Program-made: the position numbers and the translations under genes
Part shown: piece by piece, positions 1 to 8,303 of the stretch
Numbering within the stretch: the first letter of the stretch is position 1
How the letters are laid out: the number at the start of each line of letters is the position of its first letter
The notes under the pieces: generated by a model
What the model saw: only the letters and a program-made list of their open reading frames with translations
The model's database searches: none
What the model was told of the DNA's origin: nothing
Source of the DNA: Acidovorax soli
Lineage (GTDB): Bacteria > Pseudomonadota > Gammaproteobacteria > Burkholderiales > Burkholderiaceae_C
Direction of reading: 5' to 3'
DNA length: 64,000 bases
Assembly: GCF_014207955.1 (NCBI RefSeq)
Contig: NZ_JACHLK010000010.1
Coordinates: forward strand, 1 to 64,000

Positions 1-283
1 GCTGCATTTACAGGCCGGATATAAGGACGCAATGAACCCGCCACGTCAGAAACTCCAAAACCCGCTTGCCACACGGGAGGCGTCCATATAAGTTCATCGA
101 CGCCCACCCCAGATCCGAGCATCGCAGGCTGCCCCCGTTCGCCCGACAGGGCGAACGGGGGACGCAGACTGGGGGCCGCCTTCTCTTTGGTGACTTTCTC
201 TTGGCGGCCCAAGAGAAAGTTACTGCGCCGCCGGGCGTACATCCCGGCCTCCGACCTCAACGCAGGCACGCAGCAACCAGATC
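1..283. other. Intergenic stretch at window edge, no gene seen
   Basis: No convincing coding region: the short frames here have no recognisable protein and are full of Pro/Arg/Ser as expected of GC-rich noncoding DNA. The segment lies downstream of the leftward operon that ends at 284 and holds two strong hairpins listed separately. The pair GGACGC (25-30) and GCGTCC (81-86), each next to ATATAAG, could form a further weak stem. The edge may hold the end of a neighbouring transcription unit outside the window. Confidence 0.5.
132..220. repeat. Tandem GC-rich hairpins, Comamonadaceae-type intergenic repeat
   Basis: Two perfect inverted repeats lie side by side: a 13-bp stem 132-144/149-161 with a 4-nt loop, and a 12-bp stem ACTTTCTCTTGG (193-204) pairing with 209-220 across the loop CGGC. 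Neither is followed by a clear T-tract, so they are not textbook intrinsic terminators, but they sit just past the stop of the leftward operon and may stabilise or end its mRNA. The TTCTCTTTGGTGACTTTCT wording is one I associate with dispersed repeats in Acidovorax-like genomes; that is memory, not a search. Confidence 0.55.
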
Positions 284-1444
284 TCACCACCCCCCAAACC
301 GCCCCCACTCCCCCACCACAACCCCACCTTCCACCGCCCGATACTCCCCATACTGCGCTCCCGTGGCACACGCATGGTTGGGCAGGATCCGCAGTTGCCG
401 CCCCACCGGAAAGCGCTGCGCAATGTCGCCTGCGTCCGCCGACCCGGAGCCCGCGGCCAGCGACAGGATGCCGTGCTCCTGGTTCGCACCGCTCAGCACA
501 TAGCCTTCGAGCACCGTGCCGTCCACATCGCAGACCTGGCCGTAGCCATAGTCGTGCGATTGCTTTTGCGTGCCGCGGTCGCGGCTCATGGCCATCCAGC
601 CGGCGTCGACAATCGCCCAGCCCTTGTCCACCTGGTGGCCGATCACGGTGGTGAGCACGCTCAGCGCGATGTCGTCGGTGCTGCACACGCCCACGTTGTG
701 CATCACCAGGTCGAAGAACACGTACACACCGGCGCGCACCTCGGTCACGCCCGTGAGGTCGCGGGCCGACAGGGCCGTGGGCGTGGAGCCCACGCTCACC
801 ACGGCGCAGGGCAGGCCTGCCGCGCGCAGGCGCTCGGCCGCGCGCACACAGCCGGCGCGCTCCTGCTCGGCCAGGGCGGTGAGGGCCTCGGGGGTGTTCA
901 GGTCGTAGCTGCCGCCCGCGTGCGTGAGCACGCCGGCCAGGCGCATACCGCCCTCGTGCAGGGCGCGGCCCACGTCGATCAGCGTGGCCTCGTCGGGGCG
1001 GATGCCCGAGCGGTGGCCATCGGTGTCCACCTCGATCAGCACCTCGAACACCTCGCCGTGCTCGCGGCCGAAGGCCGCGATGGCCTGCGCCGCGGCGAGG
1101 TTGTCGGTGATGATCTTCAGGTTGCAGCCCTGGCGGCGCAGCGCCAGCACCTGGGGCAGCTTGTGCGGCACGGTGCCCACGGCATACAGGATGTCGGTGA
1201 TGCCGTGGGCGAAGAACTCGGCCGCTTCCTTGAGGGTGGAGACCGTGATGCCCTGCGCGCCGGCTGCGATCTGCGCATCGGTCACGGCCGGGCACTTGGC
1301 CGTCTTGGCGTGCGGGCGAAAGCGCACGCCCAGCGCGTTCATGCGCTCCTGCATGCGCGCGATGTTGCGCCGCATGCGCGGCAGCTCGATCAGCGCGGCG
1401 GGCGTGTCGACCTGGGACAGGGGGATGGTGGATGCTTCTTGCAT
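284..1444 (-). CDS. DSD1-family PLP enzyme, probable 3-hydroxy-D-aspartate (beta-hydroxyaspartate) aldolase
   Basis: A 386-residue fold-type III PLP enzyme of the D-threonine aldolase/D-serine dehydratase family. The PLP lysine is K47 in the RPHAKT motif; the C-terminal metal site is H357/C359 in PNHAC. Length matches D-3-hydroxyaspartate aldolases (about 387 residues). In the beta-hydroxyaspartate cycle the BhcC member condenses glycine and glyoxylate to (2R,3S)-3-hydroxyaspartate. It is the last gene of a leftward operon, 28 bp after a PLP dehydratase; that neighbour and the reductase upstream make the hydroxyaspartate role more likely than D-serine or D-threonine breakdown. Family is certain, substrate is inferred. 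Confidence 0.82.
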   Translation of the reverse strand: MQEASTIPLSQVDTPAALIELPRMRRNIARMQERMNALGVRFRPHAKTAKCPAVTDAQIAAGAQGITVSTLKEAAEFFAHGITDILYAVGTVPHKLPQVLALRRQGCNLKIITDNLAAAQAIAAFGREHGEVFEVLIEVDTDGHRSGIRPDEATLIDVGRALHEGGMRLAGVLTHAGGSYDLNTPEALTALAEQERAGCVRAAERLRAAGLPCAVVSVGSTPTALSARDLTGVTEVRAGVYVFFDLVMHNVGVCSTDDIALSVLTTVIGHQVDKGWAIVDAGWMAMSRDRGTQKQSHDYGYGQVCDVDGTVLEGYVLSGANQEHGILSLAAGSGSADAGDIAQRFPVGRQLRILPNHACATGAQYGEYRAVEGGVVVGEWGRFGGW

Positions 1445-1472
1445 GGCGAAGGGCCCTCGTGGTCTGGATGGC

Positions 1473-2447
1473 TCACCCGGCGAGCAGGCTGCAGAAGCGT
1501 TCCATGTCCACGTTGCCGCCGCTGATCAGCACGCCCACCTTCTTGCCCTTGAGCTCGGCTGCGCGTGCACGCGCAGCCGCAAAGCCCAGGCAACCCGTGG
1601 GCTCCACCACCAGCTTCATGCGCGTGGCGAAGAAGCGCATGGCGTCGACCAACTGGGCGTCGCTCACGGTGAGGATGTCGTCCACGTCGCGGCGGATGAT
1701 GGGGAAGGTGATGTTGCCCAGGTGCTGTGTTTGCGCGCCATCGGCAATGGTCTTGGGCGTGTCGATGTGCACGATGGCGCCGCTGCGGAACGACTGCTGC
1801 CCGTCGTTGCCGGCCTCAGGCTCCACGCCATAGAGCTTGCACTTCGGCGACAGCGCGCGCGTGGACAGGGCCGAGCCCGAGAGCAGGCCGCCGCCGCCCA
1901 GGCAGACGAAAAAGGCATCGAGCTCGCCCACTTCCTCGAACAACTCCTTGGCGGCCGTGCCCTGGCCGGCCAGCACGTCGGCATGGTCATACGGCGGGAT
2001 CAGGGTCAGGCCGTTGCGCTCGGCCAGGTCGCGGGTGATCTGCTCGCGGTCCTGCGTGTAGCGGTCGTAGAACACCACGTTGGCGCCATAGCCCTGCGTG
2101 GCAGCCACCTTGGCGGCGGGTGCATCCTGCGGCATGACGATGGTGGCGGGCACGCCCAGCTCGCGCGCGGCCAGGGCGATGCCCTGGGCATGGTTGCCCG
2201 ACGAGAACGCGATCACCCCGGCCTTGCGCTGCGCGGCATCGAACTTGGCAAGCGCGTTGTAGGCGCCGCGGAACTTGAAGGCGCCCATGCGCTGCAGGTT
2301 CTCGCACTTGAAGAACACCTGGGCGTCCAGCTCGGCATCCACGGTGCGCGAGGTGAGCACGGGCGTGCGGTGCGCAATGCCTGCAATGCGGCCTGCAGCG
2401 GCGACGACGTCGTCATAGGTGGGAAGGGTTTGGAGGGCAGTGGTCAT
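1473..2447 (-). CDS. Serine/threonine dehydratase-family PLP enzyme, probable 3-hydroxyaspartate ammonia-lyase
   Basis: A 324-residue fold-type II PLP enzyme. The Schiff-base lysine is K58 in GAFKFRGA, followed by the SSGNHAQG substrate loop and a tetraglycine phosphate-binding loop (LGGGGLLSG). No C-terminal ACT regulatory domain is present, so it is a catabolic or short form rather than IlvA. Threonine deaminase, serine racemase and threo-3-hydroxyaspartate ammonia-lyase all share this architecture. Placed between a BhcD-like reductase and a BhcC-like aldolase, it best fits BhcB, which turns 3-hydroxyaspartate into iminosuccinate. ATG at 2447; 52 bp after the upstream gene. Confidence 0.8.
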   Translation of the reverse strand: MTTALQTLPTYDDVVAAAGRIAGIAHRTPVLTSRTVDAELDAQVFFKCENLQRMGAFKFRGAYNALAKFDAAQRKAGVIAFSSGNHAQGIALAARELGVPATIVMPQDAPAAKVAATQGYGANVVFYDRYTQDREQITRDLAERNGLTLIPPYDHADVLAGQGTAAKELFEEVGELDAFFVCLGGGGLLSGSALSTRALSPKCKLYGVEPEAGNDGQQSFRSGAIVHIDTPKTIADGAQTQHLGNITFPIIRRDVDDILTVSDAQLVDAMRFFATRMKLVVEPTGCLGFAAARARAAELKGKKVGVLISGGNVDMERFCSLLAG

Positions 2448-2499
2448 GGCAGTGGTGGGTGTGGTGGATGGAGAAGAAAGCGAAGAAGAGGGGCAGGCA

Positions 2500-3501
2500 T
2501 CACCAGGGCCAGGCGATGGCGGTGCCCAGGCCGCGCGCCAGGGCCTGGGTGTGCAGCATGCGGGCGACAGTCAGGTCCTGCAGGGCCAGACCGGTCATGT
2601 CAAAGACGGTGATGTCCTGCGCGCCGCGCGGCACCACCGGCGCCTGGCCGGTGAGCACATCGCCCAGCTCGGTGCAGGGCAGGTCGGGCGCAGCCCACTG
2701 GGCTTCGCCGAGGCTGCGGGCCTGCGCCGTGTCGTCCACGAACACGCGGACGCGCTTCAGCAGGCCTTCGGGCAGTTCGCGCTTGCCGCGCGTGTCGGTG
2801 CCTACGGCGTTGATATGGGTGCCGGGCCGCACGGCGGCGGCATCGAACAGCGCGCCACCGCCCGGTGTGGCGGTGATGAGCACGTCGCTCTCGGCCACGG
2901 CGGCGTTGGCGTCGGTGCGGTGGATGACTTCGCAGAGGTCTTTGAACTGCGCTTCGAAATCGGGCCGCTGCCGGCCGTCGTGCGTGAGGTAGCGCACGCT
3001 GGTGAGTTGGGGCAGCACCCGCAGCGCAAAGCGCAGTTGCACGCGCGCCTGCACGCCGGTGCCGAACAGGCACAAGCGCGCGCTGTCGGGCCGGGCCAGT
3101 TGCTGCAGGCCCAGCGCACCCGCGGCGCCCGTGCGCTCGGTGGTGATGGCATTGCCGTCCAGCATGCACAGCGGGCGGCCCGTGGCCGGGTCGATCAGCA
3201 GCACCGTGGCCTGGTGCGGCTCGCCGCCCTGGGCCCGGTTGGCGGGCCAGAAGCCCGCGGCCTTGAAGCCCAGCAGCCCTTGCGCCGGCACATCGCCCGA
3301 CTTGATGCCGAACACGCCGCCCGTGGGCAGCGCCTCGCGCACCACGGGGAACACGCGGCCCGCGCGCTGGCTGTGCAGGGTGAAGGCCTCGTGCACGGCG
3401 CGCAGCACATCCTGGGGCTGCAGCAGGGCGCTGACCTGGTGGGTGTCGAGCAGCAGCAGGGAGGCCTGCGCGTGGTCGGTGGCGGTGGGGTGGGCGGTCA
3501 T
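2500..3501 (-). CDS. Ornithine cyclodeaminase/mu-crystallin-family reductase, BhcD-like
   Basis: A 333-residue protein from the ATG at 3501 (the frame is open further upstream but overlaps the regulator). Family hallmarks are the AVHEAFTLHSQGR-like N-terminal region, the ITTERTGA segment and the Rossmann motif LFGTGVQARVQL. Members act as ornithine cyclodeaminase, ketimine or pyrroline-2-carboxylate reductases, alanine dehydrogenase, or iminosuccinate reductase (BhcD, iminosuccinate to L-aspartate). The operon, with a 3-hydroxyaspartate-type dehydratase and aldolase, favours the BhcD role. Start lies 14 bp after the regulator stop, so the genes are cotranscribed. The exact substrate is inferred from context. 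Confidence 0.78.
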   Translation of the reverse strand: MTAHPTATDHAQASLLLLDTHQVSALLQPQDVLRAVHEAFTLHSQRAGRVFPVVREALPTGGVFGIKSGDVPAQGLLGFKAAGFWPANRAQGGEPHQATVLLIDPATGRPLCMLDGNAITTERTGAAGALGLQQLARPDSARLCLFGTGVQARVQLRFALRVLPQLTSVRYLTHDGRQRPDFEAQFKDLCEVIHRTDANAAVAESDVLITATPGGGALFDAAAVRPGTHINAVGTDTRGKRELPEGLLKRVRVFVDDTAQARSLGEAQWAAPDLPCTELGDVLTGQAPVVPRGAQDITVFDMTGLALQDLTVARMLHTQALARGLGTAIAWPW

Positions 3502-3515
3502 GCGCTCAACTCGCC

Positions 3516-4184
3516 TCACTTGGCCACGTCGCCGTACACCGTGGCACGCGACACGCCCAGGTGCTGCGCCACCACCTCCATGGCGCGGCGCACCTCCAGG
3601 CTGCCCGACTCGCGCAGCTCGCGCAGCAGCGCACGCCGCTCGGCCGCCTTGAGCGCGCGCGGCGCGGTGGACAGGCGCGCCGCGAACTGGTCGATGCGCT
3701 GGCGGATGGCCTCGGCCCCGGCCGGGTCCAGCGATTCGGTGAGCCCCGTGTCGCCATCGATGGCGGTGAACTGGCCCACCATGCTCTGCAGGCTGCGGAA
3801 CTGCGTGAGGTCCACATTCAGGCACAGCGCGGCAATGTACTGGCCCGATGAGTCCTTGATGCCCACCGAGGTGCTCTTGGCCTGCCGCCCATCGGCGAAC
3901 TGGTTGGCGTAGTTGGCAATCACCTGCGGGTAGTCGGGGTCGGCGATGCGTGCCAGGCCCAGCTCGGTCGTCGGTTCGCCCACGGCCCGGCCCGAGAGGT
4001 TGTTGTGGATCGCCAGGATCGACTGCCCCGGGTCCAGCAGGTCGTGCACCACCACCTCGCAGAAGGGCGCAAAGGTCGCGGCCAGGCCCTGGGCCACCTG
4101 CTCGATCTGAGAGAGCAGGGCTTTTTGTTCGGGGGTGCGCGCGGGCTTGGTGGCAGCGCGGCGGAGGGAAGGGCGTGCAGTCAT
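3516..4184 (-). CDS. YheO-type PAS/HTH transcriptional regulator
   Basis: A 222-residue regulator with an N-terminal YheO-like PAS domain (about residues 25-135, containing FCEVVVHDL and SILAIHNNLSGR) and a C-terminal helix-turn-helix (about 170-220, ending HLGVSRATVYGDV). It is the first gene of the leftward operon and probably controls it, sensing a pathway metabolite. The known BhcR regulator of the beta-hydroxyaspartate cycle is IclR-type, so this cluster uses a different regulator family. A palindrome and repeated half-sites lie immediately upstream of the start. Confidence 0.85.
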   Translation of the reverse strand: MTARPSLRRAATKPARTPEQKALLSQIEQVAQGLAATFAPFCEVVVHDLLDPGQSILAIHNNLSGRAVGEPTTELGLARIADPDYPQVIANYANQFADGRQAKSTSVGIKDSSGQYIAALCLNVDLTQFRSLQSMVGQFTAIDGDTGLTESLDPAGAEAIRQRIDQFAARLSTAPRALKAAERRALLRELRESGSLEVRRAMEVVAQHLGVSRATVYGDVAK

Positions 4185-4195
4185 GTAGACAATTT

Positions 4196-4229
4196 ATCCA
4201 AAATTGGATGAATTGTCAAAAATTGGATG
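4196..4229 (-). promoter_or_regulatory. Candidate operator of the hydroxyaspartate-type operon
   Basis: An imperfect palindrome ATCCAAAATTGGAT (4196-4209, arms ATCCAA/TTGGAT) sits 12 bp upstream of the regulator start, and AAAATTGGATG occurs twice as a direct repeat (4200-4210 and 4219-4229), 19 bp apart. The AT-rich tract stands out in GC-rich surroundings. It is a plausible autoregulatory binding site for the YheO-type protein; no binding site of this family is known to me to compare with. Confidence 0.4.
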
Positions 4230-4401
4230 GAGTGTTCAGGTGCGATCGAAGGCGGAGGTGGGCGCAAGGGGCCCGTGTGTGGAAGGCCGGCAGACCTATG
4301 ATGGCTTGGCATCGCAGGCACCTGGCCCGTCGAATGCGTGCGTGCGACCGTCAAGCTTGCGACCAAGCCCGAAGTTTCAATTTGTTGGATGAGATGAACC
4401 C

Positions 4402-4761
4402 ATGGACAACCTTCAGGACCTCTTCAATAGGTGCCAACACACGGCAGACTGGTTCGGGTTGAAGATCAACTCGGTCAACGAGCGCAATGATTTCGGCGAT
4501 ACGCCACTGCATACGGTCTGCACCTGGGGCGATGTGCGCGCTGCCAGAATGCTGTTGGATGCTGGGGCCGACCCCAACGCAAAGGGCGACCAGGGTGCGA
4601 CGCCATTGTTCAATGCCATCATTTCCGGGCGTGTAGAACTGGTCCAGCTGCTCCTGAACAGTGGGGCATCCAAAGGCGAGAAGATTTTTGGAGACACTTC
4701 GCCTTTTGAGTATGCGAGAAATTCCCGCGCAAATGCCGCTGTTTTGCGGTTGCTGAAGTAA
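4402..4761 (+). CDS. Small ankyrin-repeat protein
   Basis: A 119-residue protein with about three ankyrin repeats: GDTPLHTVCTWGDVRAARMLLDAGADPN, then GATPLFNAIISGRVELVQLLLNSGA, then a partial last repeat. No signal peptide or membrane segment, so a cytoplasmic protein-interaction role is likely. It lies 14 bp before a small gene on the same strand, suggesting a two-gene unit. The partner protein is unknown. Small bacterial ankyrin proteins sometimes act as inhibitors or immunity factors, but nothing here proves that. Confidence 0.8.
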   Translation: MDNLQDLFNRCQHTADWFGLKINSVNERNDFGDTPLHTVCTWGDVRAARMLLDAGADPNAKGDQGATPLFNAIISGRVELVQLLLNSGASKGEKIFGDTSPFEYARNSRANAAVLRLLK

Positions 4762-4775
4762 CCAGGGAGGGTGCG

Positions 4776-5057
4776 ATGGACGCCCCGGAAGTGAGCAGAC
4801 TGGGTTTGTTGATTGACGAGCAGCGGCTTGCCGCCATCGAAGCCCGCGCGGCAGCAGCGGCCGATGGACCTTGGCGTGCCATGCTGGAGGGGCGAGACCA
4901 CAGCAGCGGCTCCAGCTGCATCGTCACCGCGACGGGCGGTATGGAGTTCGATGGTGCATCCGACGCGGACATCGAATTCATGGCGGCAGCCCGACAGGAC
5001 GTGCCTTATCTCGTTGCCGAGTTGAGACGCCTTGCAGCGCGGGTCGGGAGCAAGTAG
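4776..5057 (+). CDS. Conserved small hypothetical protein
   Basis: A 93-residue acidic/alanine-rich protein. The arrangement RLAAIEARAAAAADGPWR near the N-terminus and DADIEFMAAARQDVPYLVAELRRL at the C-terminus is a pattern I recognise from small hypothetical proteins common in actinobacteria and their phages, where it has no assigned function; its presence next to an ankyrin gene may reflect acquisition. No catalytic motif, signal or membrane segment is visible. It begins 14 bp after the ankyrin gene and is followed by a strong hairpin. Confidence 0.65.
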   Translation: MDAPEVSRLGLLIDEQRLAAIEARAAAAADGPWRAMLEGRDHSSGSSCIVTATGGMEFDGASDADIEFMAAARQDVPYLVAELRRLAARVGSK

Positions 5058-5069
5058 CGTTTCAGAAAA

Positions 5070-5115
5070 AGAGCCCTCGGACTCCGTGCCTTGGCACGGA
5101 GTCCGAGGGCTCTTG
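5070..5115. terminator. Bidirectional terminator between convergent genes
   Basis: A near-uninterrupted 22-bp stem (5070-5091 with 5094-5115; effectively a CTTG tetraloop) flanked by A-rich sequence on the left and TT on the right. It lies between the rightward small gene (ends 5057) and the leftward NHL-repeat gene (ends 5132), so it can end transcription from both sides. Confidence 0.8.
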
Positions 5116-5131
5116 TGCTACCTGGAGCCGA

Positions 5132-7267
5132 TCAGGGCAGCTTGACCTGGATCACCCCATTCGCAATGCTGGCGTACAGCACCGAATCACGGATGGCGAT
5201 GCCGCCGGGGCGGTTGATGACACCCGGCAGGTCTCCTGCGGCAAATCCCCGGCGCCCCAGTTGTCCCACCGGGGTGCTGACCTGGCCGGCCGGTGTGATC
5301 TTGCGGATCACGCCGTTGGCGGGGTCGGAGACATACACGTTGCCGTTCTTGTCCACCGCCAGGCTGGCTGTTTTGAGCTCTGCCCGCAAGTCCACCGAGA
5401 ACCGTGCGGCGGCGCCAACGCCGTCGGCGTGGCCGGGTGCGGCGTTGGGGTTGCCTGCCAGCGTGGTGACCACCCCTTCAGGCGTGATCTTGCGGATGGT
5501 CGGGCCCAGCTTGGCGCTGTAGTACAGGCCATCGACCACATACACGTTGCCCGCTGCATCGGTGGCCATTTGGCCCAACCACGCAAATTGTGCGGCCTGG
5601 CCTGTGCCATCCCGGTGCCCCACCGTGCCCTCACTGCCTGCAAACAGCGTGGCCGTTCCTTTGGTATCGACCTTGTAGATGGCACCCAGGTAGGTGGACA
5701 CATAGACGTTGCCTGCGCTGTCCGCTGCAATGCCCGTCAGCGCGTTGGAGAGGAAGCGGTTGAGCAGCGGCTTCAGGTCTGCCAGGAGAACGACCTCGCA
5801 CTTGTTGTTGCCCATCTTCAGGATGCGCGAATCGATGTGCGAGTACAGGTTGCCGGCTCCGTCGGTGGCCAGGGCCGATTCGCGGGACAGCAGTTCGCTC
5901 GCGAGGCCGGTGACCGCAGCGCATTGCCCGCCCGGCTGGCCCAGGGTACGTACCTGCCCATCGGCCTGCACCGTGCGGATGGTGGTGTTGCCCTTGTCGC
6001 GCACATACAGCGTGCCCGATGGACTGGCGGCCAGCGACCAGGGGTTGTCAAAGCGTGCATCGGCGCCCTGCGCATCGTTCGTGCCCGTGGGGGCTACGGG
6101 GCCTGCAGCCACCGTGTACGTGCCCTGCTCGGTGTAGCTGCGCAACTGCAGGTAGGGGTTGAGCCTGTCGCGGCCAGAGCTGCGCTCGGCCACCAGCAGT
6201 TGGCCGTCGGCCTTGGCCACCATGGCGAGCGGCTGGCACAGGTCACTCACGCCGAGGGTGATGCATGCGGTCTGGGCACGGACCACGGTCGTGACGCTGC
6301 CATCGTTGCCGACACGGTGGATAGTTGGTTGGTTGACGACACCAAACATCGGGTTCGACGAGCTGTCGACAACGTTGTCCAGAACGAACAGACGATCCGC
6401 CGGGTCGAAGGTGATGGCCCTGATATTGCGGAACCGGCCACCAGACACCACGGTGGCCTGGCCGTCCGCCATGTATTTGCGGATCACACCGTCGTTGGAG
6501 TCTGCCGAATGGAGGGTGCCCGCAGAATCGGCCGCGAGAAGCACGGGCTTGTAGGCCGTGGCGCCGTAGCCCATGTTCGAGGGGCTCTGGCTGGCCTGGG
6601 CGACCAGGGTGCTGACGGTGCCATTGGCCGTGATCTTGCGGATCCGTCCCGCCACGGCGGGGTCTGTGCCCGACCGGTCAGTGCGACCGGTGCCTTCCGC
6701 CACATACACGCTGCCTGCCTTGTCCACGGCGATGCTGGTGGGGCTGCAGAGTGTGGCGGTGGTGCCTGCACCATCCTGGTTGGCGCAGACCCCTGCCTGG
6801 CCTGCCAAGGTGGTGACAGCGCCCGCTGGGGTGATCTTGCGCACCAGGTGGCTCGCGGTGTCTGCCACATAGGTGTTGCCCGCTGCATCCACGGCCACCG
6901 CGGTGGGGGCATTGAATGCACCAGGCCCCGTACTGCCGGCCAGGGTGCTGACCTGTTCCTGGTTGGCGCTGAGCTTGCGGATCAGGTTGTTGCCGGTGTC
7001 GGCGATGACCACTTCGCCCGAAGGGCCCAGGGCCATGCCCGCGACCTGTGTGCTGAAGCTCGCGGAGCTCTTGCTGGCGCCATCCTGGTTGCCATCTGCA
7101 ATCGGGTTGCCGGCCAGCAGTGACACGGCGGTTGCGGGTGCCGGTGGTGGGGCGGATGGTTCACCCGAGTCGCCAGAGCCGCCTCCACAGGCCGTGAGCA
7201 TGGGGACCACCAAAGCGGCCAGCAGGCCTGTGCGTTGCAGTCGTTCGTTGAGCGCGGTGTCTGGCAT
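5132..7267 (-). CDS. NHL-repeat (beta-propeller) lipoprotein
   Basis: A 711-residue exported lipoprotein. The N-terminus has a short charged region, a hydrophobic stretch and the lipobox LTAC followed by GGGSGDSG, so the mature protein is anchored through a cysteine near residue 23. The rest is repeated NHL units of the form DxAGNxYVADxxxxxIRKITPxGxVxTLAG, about ten to twelve, expected to form one or two beta-propellers. Such proteins bind partners or ligands; no enzyme motif is visible. The ATG at 7267 follows a GGGAG ribosome site; a TTG four codons upstream is less likely. It follows mtfA on the same strand by 154 bp. Confidence 0.85.
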   Translation of the reverse strand: MPDTALNERLQRTGLLAALVVPMLTACGGGSGDSGEPSAPPPAPATAVSLLAGNPIADGNQDGASKSSASFSTQVAGMALGPSGEVVIADTGNNLIRKLSANQEQVSTLAGSTGPGAFNAPTAVAVDAAGNTYVADTASHLVRKITPAGAVTTLAGQAGVCANQDGAGTTATLCSPTSIAVDKAGSVYVAEGTGRTDRSGTDPAVAGRIRKITANGTVSTLVAQASQSPSNMGYGATAYKPVLLAADSAGTLHSADSNDGVIRKYMADGQATVVSGGRFRNIRAITFDPADRLFVLDNVVDSSSNPMFGVVNQPTIHRVGNDGSVTTVVRAQTACITLGVSDLCQPLAMVAKADGQLLVAERSSGRDRLNPYLQLRSYTEQGTYTVAAGPVAPTGTNDAQGADARFDNPWSLAASPSGTLYVRDKGNTTIRTVQADGQVRTLGQPGGQCAAVTGLASELLSRESALATDGAGNLYSHIDSRILKMGNNKCEVVLLADLKPLLNRFLSNALTGIAADSAGNVYVSTYLGAIYKVDTKGTATLFAGSEGTVGHRDGTGQAAQFAWLGQMATDAAGNVYVVDGLYYSAKLGPTIRKITPEGVVTTLAGNPNAAPGHADGVGAAARFSVDLRAELKTASLAVDKNGNVYVSDPANGVIRKITPAGQVSTPVGQLGRRGFAAGDLPGVINRPGGIAIRDSVLYASIANGVIQVKLP

Positions 7268-7421
7268 GAATACTCCCAAGGTTGGATATCGGTTCTTGTT
7301 GCGCGGGGCGAGGCCGCGGCGCTTTATTGCGTCCCTTGCATTTCATGTAACGTTTTGTTGCGTGAATGCAGGCGCTGAGGCAAGCGCTATTCCAACAGGG
7401 AGTTCTTCGGAAGTCTGTGAT

Positions 7422-8255
7422 TCAGCGCACCTCTTTGGGGCGTGTGAAAAATGCATCCAGCACGGGCACCAGCCCTGGAAACTCCTGGGTGAAGCGCGTG
7501 CGGTTCACGAAGTAGGCTTCGCAGGCCACGGCAAAGAATTCGGAGGGCGAGGTGGCGCCATACGCATCGAGCCAAGGCATCTCGGCGCCGAAGCGCTCGG
7601 CCTTGATGACGGCTTCGCGAAAATCTTCGTAGGCAGGCTCCCAGGCGTTCCACCAGGCTTCATAGGCGCCGCGGCCGGTGCGTGTGCCCATGAAGCCTGC
7701 GGGCAGGGGCGGGCAGCCGTTGGGCTCGCCCTTGTTGCGCATGTCGAGCTTGTGCACGAACTCGTGCACCACCACGTTGGTGCCGCGCTCGGTGTTCTCG
7801 CGGCCGTTGGAGGCGTGCTCCCAGCTGAGCATGATGGGGCCGCGGTCCATGGCCTCGCCCAGCAGCACCTGGTCGTGTTCGTGCACCACGCCGGCTTCGT
7901 CCATGGTCTTGCGCCGGGCCACGGCTTCGCCGGGGTGCAGCACGATGCCCACGAAATCGTCGTACCAGGCGAGGGCCTTGGCCGGGTCGCCCCAGTGCAA
8001 CAGGGGCAGGCAGGCCTGGGCGGCAATGTCGATGGCCATGGCGTCGGTCACCTCCATGCCGTGCGCACCATGGAATTGCTTGTGGTGCAGGAACAAGGCG
8101 CTGAGCGCGCGCAGCTTGGACTGGTCGTGCAGCGACAGCGCCGCCAGGAAGGGGTAGCGCTGCAAGGTCTCGAGCCACAGTGTGGCCGAGATGTCGGGCA
8201 CGGGGGCGACGGTGGTGCGCACGCGGCGCCAGAGCCGGTTCAGGATGGGGGGCAT
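7422..8255 (-). CDS. mtfA: MtfA-like zinc metallopeptidase (M90)
   Basis: A 277-residue cytoplasmic peptidase of the MtfA/DgsA anti-repressor family. The zinc site is the HEFVH motif in VVVHEFVHKLDM (about residue 165), with a downstream SEFFAVACEAYF segment that supplies the third ligand region. In E. coli MtfA binds the Mlc repressor and thereby affects glucose PTS expression; no Mlc or PTS gene lies in this window, so the local target is unknown. It is the last gene of the leftward operon beginning with the TPR protein at 12675, 48 bp after lpxH. Confidence 0.9.
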   Translation of the reverse strand: MPPILNRLWRRVRTTVAPVPDISATLWLETLQRYPFLAALSLHDQSKLRALSALFLHHKQFHGAHGMEVTDAMAIDIAAQACLPLLHWGDPAKALAWYDDFVGIVLHPGEAVARRKTMDEAGVVHEHDQVLLGEAMDRGPIMLSWEHASNGRENTERGTNVVVHEFVHKLDMRNKGEPNGCPPLPAGFMGTRTGRGAYEAWWNAWEPAYEDFREAVIKAERFGAEMPWLDAYGATSPSEFFAVACEAYFVNRTRFTQEFPGLVPVLDAFFTRPKEVR

Positions 8256-8303
8256 GGTGTCAGAGCATGCCGAAAAAACATGCCGCTGGAATTCGGACCC
8301 CTC

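Noticed and set aside
1..100. Possible riboswitch from GGACGC/GCGTCC and ATATAAG repeats at the window edge
   Set aside because: The stem is only six base pairs with a 50-nt loop, no known riboswitch core is recognisable, and the downstream gene is unknown.
4402..5057. Ankyrin gene plus small gene as a toxin-immunity pair
   Set aside because: Neither protein shows toxin or nuclease motifs; only gene size and spacing suggest it.
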